Notes: generated by a model not told the origin, from the letters alone. Numbered from the stretch's first letter, positions 15,885-24,485 are shown. The stretch: 64,000 nucleotides of DNA from JASGDN01 sp049841275 (GCA_049841275.1 JASGDN010000061.1:17315-81314), one strand, 5' to 3'. A program made the numbers and translations.

Positions 15885-16262
15885 ATGGTGGGCGAGGATA
15901 CGGTGCGTTCCATCGCGTTGGCGCTGCCGGGTACGATCGAAGATGATCTAAGGTTCACGGTCGGGGGGCGAGATTTCGCCTGGCAGTATCCCGAACGCGT
16001 CCATCCGAAAAAACCGCGCGTACCCCGGCGCGACATCCTCGTGGTTCTCACTGCCAGCCTGGACGACAAGGAAGCGCTTCTGGCTGGCGAGCCGGAGATT
16101 TGCTTCACGACTGACCACTACAACGGGTACCCGGCGGTGCTGGTGCGCCTCGAGGCGATCGACGAGGCGCGCCTTGCGGAACTTCTCGCCGAGGCGCACG
16201 CGGCGGCCATCGCCAAAGGGCCGCCGAAGGCCCGTAGACCCTCGGCCCCGCGACCCACGTGA
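15885..16262 (+). CDS. MmcQ/YjbR family protein
   Basis: This 125-residue protein has the YjbR layout: an N-terminal helix with ALPGTIEDDLRF, then GRDFAWQYPERVHPKKP, and a C-terminal block ICFTTDHYNGYPAVLVRLEAI typical of the family's W/Y-containing strand. The fold is related to double-wing DNA-binding proteins, but the function is unsettled. The C-terminal KARRPSAPRPT is a disordered basic tail. It stands alone downstream of the ABC cluster. Confidence 0.8.
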   Translation: MVGEDTVRSIALALPGTIEDDLRFTVGGRDFAWQYPERVHPKKPRVPRRDILVVLTASLDDKEALLAGEPEICFTTDHYNGYPAVLVRLEAIDEARLAELLAEAHAAAIAKGPPKARRPSAPRPT

Positions 16263-16304
16263 CAGCGTGGCGAACCGAACGCTCAGCCGCGGCCGTCAGC
16301 TGCC

Positions 16305-16691
16305 TCACCCGGAGATGACGATGATGTTTGCGTAGAGGGCAGTATCAGCCGTGCGGATCGTGCCGCGTCCCTCGTGGCTGAGGCGCTTCAGTTCCAGGTG
16401 GCTGACCGTCTGCAACGGGATCTCGCCAAGCACGGAACGCAGGTCTGCGATCCATTCCGGGCTGACGGTGAGTGCTTCCTCCGCCACCAGCACGCGGTCG
16501 ATCACGAACTCCGCGTTCACGGCCTTCAGCACGTCGAGCACAGTGGGGATACCGTCCACCAGCGCGAGGTCGATTCGCTCCGGTTCCTGGGGGACGGGGA
16601 ATCCCCGGTCGCAGACCGTGAAGTAGGCGGTGTGGCCGGTGCTGGCGAGGAGATGGTTGATGCCCGGATGCAGGATTCCGCTGCGCTTCAT
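16305..16691 (-). CDS. RbsD/FucU family sugar mutarotase
   Basis: This 128-residue protein of the RbsD/FucU family interconverts pyranose and furanose forms, or the anomers, of free sugars such as ribose and fucose. The catalytic histidine is in LHPGINHLLASTGH near residues 8-20. The acidic CDRGFPVP block is near 27, and the C-terminal TADTALYANIIVISG gives the conserved Tyr-Ala-Asn. Its ATG overlaps the stop of the upstream DUF4177-like gene. It is the last gene of the gntR operon, linking that regulator to sugar metabolism. Confidence 0.88.
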   Translation of the reverse strand: MKRSGILHPGINHLLASTGHTAYFTVCDRGFPVPQEPERIDLALVDGIPTVLDVLKAVNAEFVIDRVLVAEEALTVSPEWIADLRSVLGEIPLQTVSHLELKRLSHEGRGTIRTADTALYANIIVISG

Positions 16692-16918
16692 GACCCAGCC
16701 TCCCTGGCGTTCTGGACGCGGGTACGCTGGTCGAGGGTGATCTGCTCGGCCAGGGTCGGAGCGGGGCGCTTGAAGATCAGCGTCCCAAGGCGGATGTCGG
16801 CAGTAACCAGTTCCCAGCGATCGGCGCCCAGGCTGTTCAGGCGCTCTGTCGAGGGAAGCTCCGAAACCCGCTCGACGTGGTATTCCCAGCGTCCGGTTGT
16901 GTTGGATGTCCCGCTCAT
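16688..16918 (-). CDS. DUF4177-like small protein
   Basis: This 76-residue protein has the pattern WEYHVERV, LNSLGADRWELV and GTLIFKRP seen in DUF4177-type small beta proteins. It overlaps both neighbours by four bases (gntR upstream, rbsD/fucU-like downstream), so all three are translationally coupled. Function unknown. It may be an accessory to the mutarotase or regulator. Confidence 0.7.
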   Translation of the reverse strand: MSGTSNTTGRWEYHVERVSELPSTERLNSLGADRWELVTADIRLGTLIFKRPAPTLAEQITLDQRTRVQNAREAGS

Positions 16919-17778
16919 GATCGTTCTCCGTTATCAGGCTCGTTGTCGTCCGCTCCGGCGCGTGGTGGCTGCGCTGCGGGTGACATCGCTGCGTCATCGT
17001 CTTCTTCGAGCGAGAAGTCCGCAAGCACCCGCTGCTGGATATTGAGGATGTGGGCCTCCAGCGCCTTGGCGGCAGCATCGGTATCGCCGGCGATCAGGTA
17101 GTTGATGATCGTGCGATGCTCATTCAGTGCCTTGTCGACCCAGCCAGCGATCATGAGGCCAGCCTTCTGGAAGACGGCGATCTGGGCCCACAAGCCGTCG
17201 AGCGTGGAGACCAGCCGCCGGTTGTTCGAGTTCTCGAGCAGGAATGAGTGGAAGCCACGATCCACTTCGAGGAAGGCCTCCGATGCTGCCGTGCGGTCGC
17301 GGTCGGTCCGCGCGCTATGCAAGAGGTGGTCGACCCGCTCCAGTTCGTCCAGCTGATGGCGGAATTCGGCTGGGGACACCGCGATCGCCGCGTGGCGCAA
17401 CGCGAACGCTTCCAGGGCCGCACGCAGTTCGTAGATCTCCTCGATGTCGCGCCGGTCGTAGGACGCGACGAAAAACCCACGGTTCGGCTCCGCAATGACG
17501 ACGCCGTCCTTCACCAACCGGTGCAATGCTTCTCTCACCGGCGTACGGCTGACCCCCAATTCTTCACTCAGGCGGAGGTCGGAGAGCTTTTCGCCGGGGT
17601 GCAGCTGGCGGTCGAGGATACGGTCCCAAAGGACGCGATAGACGTCCGATCCGAGGTTCCGTCGCTGGATCAGATCGCTGCCGTTGCCCGGTGGCTGGGG
17701 CGATCCGGACGGCGTGGCGCGCTGGCCGGCGCCAGGCCGGAGGCCGTCTCCACCCGATTCCATGTGCGATTCCGTCAT
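16915..17778 (-). CDS. GntR family regulator, FadR subfamily
   Basis: The 287-residue regulator has a disordered, Gly/Pro-rich N-terminus of about 38 residues. A winged helix-turn-helix follows (residues 40-105), with LSEELGVSRTPVREALHRLVKDGVV. An FCD ligand domain (residues 110-250) contains the metal-type DRGFHSFLLENSNN and LNEHRTIINYLIAGD histidine positions. An acidic tail follows. FCD regulators sense small organic acids, often sugar acids. Its gene is preceded by two tandem copies of a GT-N-AC palindrome (17922-17950), so autoregulation is likely. Confidence 0.92.
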   Translation of the reverse strand: MTESHMESGGDGLRPGAGQRATPSGSPQPPGNGSDLIQRRNLGSDVYRVLWDRILDRQLHPGEKLSDLRLSEELGVSRTPVREALHRLVKDGVVIAEPNRGFFVASYDRRDIEEIYELRAALEAFALRHAAIAVSPAEFRHQLDELERVDHLLHSARTDRDRTAASEAFLEVDRGFHSFLLENSNNRRLVSTLDGLWAQIAVFQKAGLMIAGWVDKALNEHRTIINYLIAGDTDAAAKALEAHILNIQQRVLADFSLEEDDDAAMSPAAQPPRAGADDNEPDNGERS

Positions 17779-17921
17779 GGCAGTGGCCCGACTTTCTTGC
17801 TCGATCGATGACCGGTTCCGGCAACGCCGGTACCATCCCTGGCGTCATGCGCTCGGGGCAGAGCCGCGAGCACAGCAGCAGGGATTTCACGCGATTGCTA
17901 TCGAAGACGATGACGATGATG

Positions 17922-17933
17922 ATTGTATACAAT
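17922..17933. promoter_or_regulatory. Predicted GntR operator, site 1
   Basis: This is the perfect palindrome ATTGTATACAAT, identical to the one at 12479-12490. It lies between the gntR gene and the aminotransferase gene and could regulate either. Confidence 0.65.
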
Positions 17934-17940
17934 ACCGGGA

Positions 17941-17950
17941 CTGTATACAA
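17941..17950. promoter_or_regulatory. Predicted GntR operator, site 2
   Basis: CTGTATACAA differs by one base from the core TTGTATACAA. Its centre is 18 bases from that of site 1, close to two helical turns, as expected for cooperative binding of two dimers. Confidence 0.5.
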
Positions 17951-18132
17951 AGAATCGGTCACCGGGCTCTACGTCCGGTTATACCACCGGTGCCGGGCTG
18001 GCTCCCCTCGCGCGGGATGCGCGGTCCGGGTATGCTGGCAGGACGAGCAGGCGGCCGTGGCTTCCGGCGATTCGGACGCGGCGATCGATGCATGGGGTGC
18101 GCGGGACCGGACCGCGACAGGAGAGGAATGGC

Positions 18133-19308
18133 ATGACGGCACGACTCGCCTCGCGGATGGGGCGTTTGGGGACGGAGACGGCGTTCGAGGTGCTGGTGCG
18201 TGCCCGTGCGCTGGAGGCGCAGGGACGCGATGTGGTGCATGTCGAGGTGGGTGAGCCCGACTTCGACACGCCTGAGAACATCATCCGTGCGGGGCAGGAG
18301 GCGCTGGCCTCTGGCTGGACGCACTATGGCCCGGCCAACGGCGACCCCCAGTTGCGCGAGGCGATCACGACCTATATCAACGGCCATCGCAAGACCGCCT
18401 TCACGCCCGATCAGGTGGTGGTGACGCCGGGTGGCAAGCCGATCATGTTCTTCCTCATCCTGGCGTTGCTGGAGGAGGGTGACGAGGCGATCTATCCCGA
18501 TCCCGGTTTCCCGATCTACGAGTCGATGATCAACTTCTCCGGTGCGAAGCCGGTGCCGATCAAGCTCCGGGAGGAGAACCAGTTCCGGCTCGATGTCGAG
18601 GAACTGAAGTCGCTCGTCACCCCGAAGACGAAGCTGCTGATCATCAACAGCCCGGCGAACCCGACCGGTGGCGTCCTGACGCGTGAGGATATCGAGGCGA
18701 TCGCGCAGATTGCGGTCGAGAACGACATCATCGTGATGTCCGACGAGATCTACGCCGAGCTGCTCTACGAGGGCGAGCACGTCTCCATCGCGTCGCTTCC
18801 GGGTATGGAAGACCGCACGGTGATTCTCGACGGCTTCTCCAAGACCTATGCGATGACCGGCTGGCGACTGGGCTACGGGCTCTTCCCGAAGGACCTGGCG
18901 CCGCTGATTGCGAAACTGGCAGTGAACAGCGTCTCCTGCACCTCGGTCGCCGTGCAGCGCGCCGGTCTGGAGGCCCTCACTGGGCCGCAGGACAAGGTCT
19001 CCGAGTTCCGCGAGGCGTTCCGGAAGCGGCGCGATCTGGTGGTGGGACGGCTGAACCGGATCGACGGCGTCTCCTGCGTGACGCCGAAGGGCGCCTTCTA
19101 CGCCTTCCCGAACATCACCGGCACCGGCCTGACGAGCCGCGAGTTCGCGGATTCCTACCTGCAGGACTATGGCGTCGCGGCGATTGCGGGAACCTCGTTC
19201 GGTGCGGCTGGGGAGGGCTACGTCCGTCTCTCGACGGCGAACTCCGAGGCGAACCTGAACAAGGCGCTCGACCGCATGGAGCAACTCATCGCCGACCTCA
19301 AGAGATAG
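18133..19308 (+). CDS. Class I/II PLP-dependent aminotransferase, AspB-like
   Basis: This 391-residue fold-type I aminotransferase shows VGEPDFDTP near 38, YGPANGDPQLREA near 66 and NSPANPTGG near 173 (the substrate-binding Asn). It also has SDEIYAELLYEG near 205, the PLP lysine in GFSKTYAMTGWRLGYG near 236 and the substrate carboxylate Arg region YVRLSTANS near the end. Aspartate or branched/aromatic amino acids are typical substrates; specificity is not readable. The start at 18133 follows GAGAGGAATG. The tandem GntR operators lie about 190 bases upstream. Confidence 0.9.
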   Translation: MTARLASRMGRLGTETAFEVLVRARALEAQGRDVVHVEVGEPDFDTPENIIRAGQEALASGWTHYGPANGDPQLREAITTYINGHRKTAFTPDQVVVTPGGKPIMFFLILALLEEGDEAIYPDPGFPIYESMINFSGAKPVPIKLREENQFRLDVEELKSLVTPKTKLLIINSPANPTGGVLTREDIEAIAQIAVENDIIVMSDEIYAELLYEGEHVSIASLPGMEDRTVILDGFSKTYAMTGWRLGYGLFPKDLAPLIAKLAVNSVSCTSVAVQRAGLEALTGPQDKVSEFREAFRKRRDLVVGRLNRIDGVSCVTPKGAFYAFPNITGTGLTSREFADSYLQDYGVAAIAGTSFGAAGEGYVRLSTANSEANLNKALDRMEQLIADLKR

Positions 19309-19337
19309 GCCATCAACGGCCTAATACGATGCACGGG

Positions 19338-19365
19338 AAGGCCGGTGCGATGCAGCACCGGCCTT
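19338..19365. terminator. Bidirectional hairpin terminator
   Basis: Perfect 11-base arms (19338-19348 and 19355-19365) with a six-base loop lie between the aminotransferase stop and the stop of the convergent nitroreductase. Confidence 0.7.
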
Positions 19366-19368
19366 CGG

Positions 19369-19900
19369 TCATCCCTCGTCGTGGACGGGATACCGGCCGT
19401 AGCCGACCAGTTCCGAGAGCGGCTTGCGGCCAGCTTTCGCCGGGCTGGAGCGTGGATCGGCGTAGGTCGTCGGATACCCGAAGGCGATCACCGACTTGAA
19501 GAGATGATCGTCCGGCACTCCCAACATCGCGCGGGCAGCGGCCTGTTGATCCGGAGTATCGAACCAGGCCGTGCCGCCGCCGAACCCCAGGGCATTCGCC
19601 GCAATCAGCAGGCGTTCAGTGATGCGACCCTCGTCTTGTCGAGCACGACACCGATCGCGAGCGAGGTGCTAGCCACCCAGGCAATACGCGGGCTAAGGTC
19701 CGCGACCGCTCCGGACGGTCGAGCACGATGAAGTGCCAGGGTTGGCGATTGAGGGCGCTGCTCGTCCATCGCGCGACCTCCAACAATTCGTTCACGGCAT
19801 CGGAAGGGATCGAGCGCCCATCGAACTGCCATGCCTGGCGGACGTGTTTCAGGAGGGCAAGCGTGCGCTGCGCCTCGTCAGGATCGGGGTTTGGCATCAT
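19369..19900 (-). pseudogene. Nitroreductase family gene interrupted by two one-base frameshifts
   Basis: Three frames join into one nitroreductase-like protein. The N-terminus reads MMPNPDPDE through RQAWQFDGRSIPSDAV and WTSSALNRQPWHFIVLD. The middle reads DLSPRIAWVASTSLAIGVVLDK. The C-terminus reads DEGRITERLLIAANALGFGGG and ends GRKPLSELVGYGRYP. Each junction is repaired by adding one base, near 19705-19710 in a G pair and near 19640 in an aag triplet. The repaired gene has 177 codons, a full family length. The FMN-binding region and the GRKPLSELV motif are intact. It is either a recent pseudogene or an intact gene with consensus errors. Confidence 0.8.
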
Positions 19901-19955
19901 GATGAAGCCTGCTCATTGGTAAACGACCGCAATCGCCGGAGGCCGGTCCAGTGCC

Positions 19956-20408
19956 TCAGCCACGAGACCGGAGATAGGCGATAAGGGTACCAACACCAGA
20001 AACTACCGCGACGACATGCAGGATGTTGAGCCCGACAACCATTTTGGCCGGAATGTCTTCAATCTGCACTACCGGAAAGATGAACGAGACGATGCAGGCA
20101 ACAATGGCGACGATTGCGAACCATTTCAACGGCTGAGCACTGAACTTGCGCAGAAGCAGGAAGATGATTCCGCCAAAGATCCAGTAGAAGATGACCGAGC
20201 CGACGGCATCGCTGGCAGTGATGGGACCAACGTCACCTCCCATCCGCTCGATTGTCACGGAATCGGGAATCAGCCCGGCAGCGTCTACGAGAAAGAATGC
20301 GATTGCTGTCGTGACTGCTGAGGCAATGATCGCCAGCACCAGGCCGATCACGGCGTCCTTCCAGGAGAATGGCTTTTCATTGTCGAAGATGCTGAAAGCG
20401 CTGGCCAT
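19956..20408 (-). CDS. Four-helix membrane protein, DUF6069-like
   Basis: This 150-residue protein has four transmembrane helices: residues 18-40, 70-88, 95-115 and 122-145. The start at 20408 (MASAFSIFD) follows GGAGGAATTCTC, a strong ribosome binding site. The arrangement, with a long first loop (ITASDAVGSVIFYW leading into the second helix), resembles the DUF6069 family. Function unknown. It stands alone. Confidence 0.72.
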   Translation of the reverse strand: MASAFSIFDNEKPFSWKDAVIGLVLAIIASAVTTAIAFFLVDAAGLIPDSVTIERMGGDVGPITASDAVGSVIFYWIFGGIIFLLLRKFSAQPLKWFAIVAIVACIVSFIFPVVQIEDIPAKMVVGLNILHVVAVVSGVGTLIAYLRSRG

Positions 20409-20795
20409 GAGAATTCCTCCACCACTTGTGACCACGACACGTCGCCGGAAATCTGTCGCTGCACCGGCGACCCGTTCGTGGCATCGCGGGAATGCAACGC
20501 GCGATGCCCCGTCGGGATTCCAGTGTGCCAGCGCCAGGGATAGCCTGGCTTCTCCCCGCTTGCGGGATCATGCGGATGTCCGGCCCAGGCACGGCTGAAG
20601 GGCATCGACAATATCCGTGGCGGGAGCGGCGCCTTTGAGGTAAACCGGGGATGCGTCGTCCAATAGGCCCGGCCAGCTATCACCGTTGCTCTTTGCCAGG
20701 AGACGAACGTGCATGCCTAGAAGGCAGGCGATTGCCGGTTCCGCGCAGCGCAGGCATGATGGACGCGGATGGGACTTCGCGAAGGGGATACGACC
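20409..20795. other. Intergenic region upstream of ligD-like gene
   Basis: This is 387 bases between two divergent genes. No gene, repeat or strong promoter could be supported. Confidence 0.4.
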
Positions 20796-21710
20796 ATGAC
20801 AGCAGTGACACGCGCGACGCGGACAGTCACCATTGATGGCCGGCGGCTCACGCTCTCCAGCCCGGACAAGGTGATGTTCCCCGGAACGGGCATGACCAAG
20901 GCCGGCGTGATCGACTATTTCACCGCTGTTGCGTCCGTCATGCTGCCTCAACTCCGCGACCGCCCGGTGACCCGCATCCGGTTTCCGGACGGCTTCGGCG
21001 GCGAACGATTCTTCGAGAAGAATGCGCCCCGCTATGCGCCGGACTGGCTGCGCGCCTTCACCATCGATGCCAGTCCCGGCGATCCCGCTTCGAAGGACGT
21101 ACGCTATCCCGTCATCGACGACCTCGCTGGGCTGACGTGGATGGCGAACCAGGCTGCGCTGGAGCTGCATGCACCGCAGTGGCGGCTCGGGCCGCGCGGC
21201 GGCGTCCGCAGACCGGATCGCCTCGTGGTCGACCTCGATCCCGGTGAAGGAACGACCCTGGATGATGTCGCCTCGGTCGCGGCGATCGTTGCGGACCGCT
21301 TGCGGGCCGAAGGGCTCGTCCCGGTGCCAGTCAGCAGCGGCGGCAAGGGCATTCATATCTACGCAGCGGTCGATGGGCGGCGAACGGCGCGAACGATCCA
21401 CGAGTGGGTGAAATGGCTTGCGCGGGAGTTGGAGGCCGCGCATCCGGAGCGGATCGTGACGAATGTTCGGAAGGTCCATCGCGGAGGGCGCGTCTTCCTC
21501 GACTGGAGCCAGAACCACCCCTCGCGCTCGACTGCCACGCCGTATACCCTGCGCGCGAAAGGCCCGAATCCGACCGTCGCCGCCCCGCGCTTCTGGGATG
21601 AGATCGCGTCCGGCATTGCCCAGCTCGGCCCGGACGAGGTACTGAAGCGGCTCGACGAACACGGCGATATCTTTGTGCGCGTTGTCAATAACGGCGGTGC
21701 GCCCGTATGA
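20796..21710 (+). CDS. Stand-alone LigD-type DNA polymerase/primase domain
   Basis: The 304-residue protein matches the polymerase (PolDom) part of bacterial LigD, an archaeo-eukaryotic-primase fold enzyme that fills gaps during end joining. The catalytic VVDLDPGEG (Asp-x-Asp) is near 144 and SSGGKGIHIY near 182. The late motif FLDWSQN is near 236, carrying the third acidic residue. KNAPRYAPDW near 80 is also typical. There is no ligase or phosphoesterase domain, and no Ku gene in the window. The start at 20796 follows GAAGGGGATA. It is followed after 14 bases by an alcohol dehydrogenase gene. Confidence 0.9.
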   Translation: MTAVTRATRTVTIDGRRLTLSSPDKVMFPGTGMTKAGVIDYFTAVASVMLPQLRDRPVTRIRFPDGFGGERFFEKNAPRYAPDWLRAFTIDASPGDPASKDVRYPVIDDLAGLTWMANQAALELHAPQWRLGPRGGVRRPDRLVVDLDPGEGTTLDDVASVAAIVADRLRAEGLVPVPVSSGGKGIHIYAAVDGRRTARTIHEWVKWLARELEAAHPERIVTNVRKVHRGGRVFLDWSQNHPSRSTATPYTLRAKGPNPTVAAPRFWDEIASGIAQLGPDEVLKRLDEHGDIFVRVVNNGGAPV

Positions 21711-21724
21711 CATAGGGGAAGCTG

Positions 21725-22789
21725 ATGGAGACGGCGATGATTCCGGAGACGATGTGCGGTGTGAAGCTTCCCGGAGGGCGGCGGGTGGAGTTCGTGGACA
21801 TACCTGTGCCGGCGCCCGGATTCGGTGAGGTACTGGTGCGGATGAAGGCTTCCTCCATCTGCGGCAGCGACATCCGGGCCATCTACCGTGAGCACCTTGG
21901 GCACGGGCCGGAGGCATACCAGAACGTGATTGCCGGGCATGAACCATCCGGGCAGATCGTCGCGGTCGGACCGGGCTGCCATCGCTTCGGCGTCGGGGAC
22001 CGCGTCATCCTCTATCACATCGCTGGCTGCGGCGTCTGTCCCGACTGCCGTGAGGGGTACATGATCAGCTGCACATCACCGCAACGTGCCGCGTACGGCT
22101 GGCAGCGGGATGGCGGTCACGCTGATTACCTGCTTGCATCGGAAGCGACCTGTGTCCCGCTGCCGGAGCCGCTGACCTACGTCGATGGTGCACTGATCGC
22201 CTGCGGGTTCGGCACCGCCTACGAGGCGCTGCGCAAGGCGAACGTCTCCGGGCGCGACCGCGTGTTGGTCACCGGGATGGGGCCGGTCGGCATGGCGGTC
22301 GGGGTGCTGGCGAAGGCGATGGGCGCGTCGCAGGTGATCGGTACGGACGTTGCGGCGGAGCGGCTTTCCTTTGCATTGGAGGTCGGTGCGGTCGACGAGG
22401 GCCTCATCTCGAACGAAGGCACGCACGGACGCATCCTGCAGCTGACCGGCAGGTTCGGCTGCGAGGTGGCCGTCGATTGTTCGGGGAATCTGGCCGCACG
22501 GGAACTGGCGTTGCGGGCGACGCGCCGGTTCGGCCGTTGCGTGATGGTCGGCGAGGGCAATCGCCTGGACATCGATGTGAGCCAGGTGCTGATCCATCCG
22601 CAGATCACGCTGATGGGCTCATGGGTGACAAGCATTGGGCATATGGAGGAGCTGACCGAGAACCTGGTGCGCTGGAACCTGCATCCGGAGAAGATCGTCT
22701 CCCATCGCTTTGGTCTCGAAGACGCCGCCGAGGCCTACCGCGTGGCCGACGCGGGGAAGTCCGGCAAGGTCTGCATCGTGATGGATTGA
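21725..22789 (+). CDS. Zinc-dependent medium-chain alcohol/polyol dehydrogenase
   Basis: This 354-residue medium-chain dehydrogenase has the catalytic zinc ligands in SSICGSD (near 46) and AGHEPSG (near 74). The structural zinc loop is CGVCPDCREGYMISC (near 104-118) and the nucleotide-binding motif is GMGPVGMAVG (near 185). The sorbitol/threonine-dehydrogenase subgroup is the closest match by eye. The substrate is unknown; polyols or sugars are typical. A GGGAAG site precedes the start, 14 bases after the ligD-like stop. Confidence 0.88.
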   Translation: METAMIPETMCGVKLPGGRRVEFVDIPVPAPGFGEVLVRMKASSICGSDIRAIYREHLGHGPEAYQNVIAGHEPSGQIVAVGPGCHRFGVGDRVILYHIAGCGVCPDCREGYMISCTSPQRAAYGWQRDGGHADYLLASEATCVPLPEPLTYVDGALIACGFGTAYEALRKANVSGRDRVLVTGMGPVGMAVGVLAKAMGASQVIGTDVAAERLSFALEVGAVDEGLISNEGTHGRILQLTGRFGCEVAVDCSGNLAARELALRATRRFGRCVMVGEGNRLDIDVSQVLIHPQITLMGSWVTSIGHMEELTENLVRWNLHPEKIVSHRFGLEDAAEAYRVADAGKSGKVCIVMD

Positions 22790-22835
22790 GTGGGGTCGGG
22801 GCAGGAACGTTCCGCGGGCGAACTGGACGGCAAAC

Positions 22836-24485
22836 TCAGGCAGAGAAGGCGAGGCGGACGTGCAGGGCCAGGTGCAGGCGCAGGCGGATGTCCGCGTCGT
22901 TCAGGTCCTGCCCGGTGATCTCGGCGATGCGCTCCAGGCGGTAGAGCACGGTGTTCCGGTGGACGTGGAGCAATGTCGCCGCCTCCTTCGGACTGCAGTT
23001 CGCCGCGAAGAAGGCTTCCAGCGTCTTGATCAGTTCCGCACCGTGCATCCGGTCGTAGTCGAGGAGCAAACCAAGCGCCTCATCCTGGAACGTCTTCAGT
23101 TCCGGCAGGCTTTCCGCCGCGTAGATCAGCCGGTAGACGCCGAGCTGGTCGAACGAGGTGACGTGGCCAGGTCCACGTAGGCGGCGTCCCAGCGTCAGCG
23201 CCTGCCGCGCCTCCTGATGCGATTGCCGGATGCCCTCGATCCCGGAGCGGGCGCGGCCGACCCCGAGTGAGACGACTTCTGTCGAGGCGTGGATGGCGAT
23301 TGCAGCGTTCAGGTCGTTACGGAGCGTGACGACGATCTCCTCGACTTCCCCTTCCGTGGATATCGGCCAGATTACTTCGGCGCTGGTGTTTCGCACGCGC
23401 CACATGATGCGCGCGTTGCGGTCGCGCGCGGCCCGTTGCAGTCCGTCTTCCAGGATCGACCAGCGGCCGTCACGCGCGCGTGCGGGTGCATTCGGCGCCG
23501 GTTCCACGCGGGCGATCAGCGCAACGTAGGTACCGTTGAGATCGTGTCCCAGCCGCTGCGATTGTTGCAGGAGCGAGACCTCGCTCCGGAGCGCCCCATC
23601 CAGGATCTCGTCGAGCACGTTCAACTCGATTTCCTGACGGGCGCTGAGGGCTGCTTCCTCGCGGGAGAGTGCGACGGCCGCCGCCGCCGCGCCACGAGAG
23701 GCGAGCATGCCGTCTTCGACCACGTCCTCACCGCTCGGTACGAGCAGGGAGACGTTCCCCAGCAGGCCGTCGCGGCCGATCACTGGTGCGACGATACGGC
23801 TCCATCCGGAATCAGTTGGGTAGGTGGCAGTCGGCGGTTCGGCGGAGCTTGTCGCGGCGACGCTGCGCAGCCAGGCCTGGACGGTCGCGCGGGTGGGGAG
23901 CAGGATGGCGTCCGGGTCGCTGACGCTATATCGTGAGGCAGCGTTTGCGCTCAGGGCCAGGATGCGGCCGTCTCGCCCTTCGATCGCCACGGCACGCCCG
24001 GCCAGCCGCGAGAGGTCGGTTGCCATTGCCTCCAGCGACTCGCCACCAATGGCCAATTCCATCAGGCGACGGCCTGCCTCCTGACCCCGGCGCTGGATTT
24101 CGCGGCGGCGCTCCGTGATGTAGCGGGAGGTGTTGCGCTCCAGCGCGCTGTAGTCGACGCCTTCCGGCAGCATGAGCAGGGGAATACCCGCTTCAATGGA
24201 GGAACGGCGTGCGGCTTCGTCCACCGTGTCGGAGAGGGCGATCGCCGCGACGCCGAATCCCGACAGCTGCCGGATTGCCTGATCGAGCGTCAGTCGCTCG
24301 TCCAGCATTTCCAGCACGTGAGGCGGCAGGAGAACGATCTCGCCGCCACTGAGATGCTCGAAGGCGGGCGGCGCCGGGCGCAGGCGAGTTGCCCAGGTGA
24401 CTTCCCGCCCCAGCCCGGACTCGCCGGCGACGACGCGCGTCGGATCGGGAAGGGCTTTCCGGAGGATGTCGTTGACGGAGATCAT
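22836..24485 (-). CDS. PucR/CdaR family transcriptional regulator
   Basis: This 549-residue regulator has the N-terminal PucR domain (residues 5-125; MISVNDILRKALPDPTRVV). The middle is a GAF/GGDEF-like region. The C-terminal helix-turn-helix of the PucR/CdaR type is FFAANCSPKEAATLLHVHRNTVLYRLERI near 495. Such proteins activate purine, sugar-acid or amine catabolic genes. The nearest downstream partner on the same strand is unrelated. The glutamine synthetase gene ends only 42 bases upstream on the same strand, so the two are probably co-transcribed with the regulator second. Confidence 0.88.
   Translation of the reverse strand: MISVNDILRKALPDPTRVVAGESGLGREVTWATRLRPAPPAFEHLSGGEIVLLPPHVLEMLDERLTLDQAIRQLSGFGVAAIALSDTVDEAARRSSIEAGIPLLMLPEGVDYSALERNTSRYITERRREIQRRGQEAGRRLMELAIGGESLEAMATDLSRLAGRAVAIEGRDGRILALSANAASRYSVSDPDAILLPTRATVQAWLRSVAATSSAEPPTATYPTDSGWSRIVAPVIGRDGLLGNVSLLVPSGEDVVEDGMLASRGAAAAAVALSREEAALSARQEIELNVLDEILDGALRSEVSLLQQSQRLGHDLNGTYVALIARVEPAPNAPARARDGRWSILEDGLQRAARDRNARIMWRVRNTSAEVIWPISTEGEVEEIVVTLRNDLNAAIAIHASTEVVSLGVGRARSGIEGIRQSHQEARQALTLGRRLRGPGHVTSFDQLGVYRLIYAAESLPELKTFQDEALGLLLDYDRMHGAELIKTLEAFFAANCSPKEAATLLHVHRNTVLYRLERIAEITGQDLNDADIRLRLHLALHVRLAFSA

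Larger units (their letters stand above)
17779..18132. other. Divergent intergenic region between gntR and the aminotransferase gene
   Basis: This 354-base region holds two tandem predicted operators at 17922-17950. No gene supported. Confidence 0.5.

Noticed and set aside
17959..19284. A 441-residue minus-strand frame antisense to the aminotransferase
   Set aside because: Same cause: long shadow of a GC-rich gene with no plausible protein.
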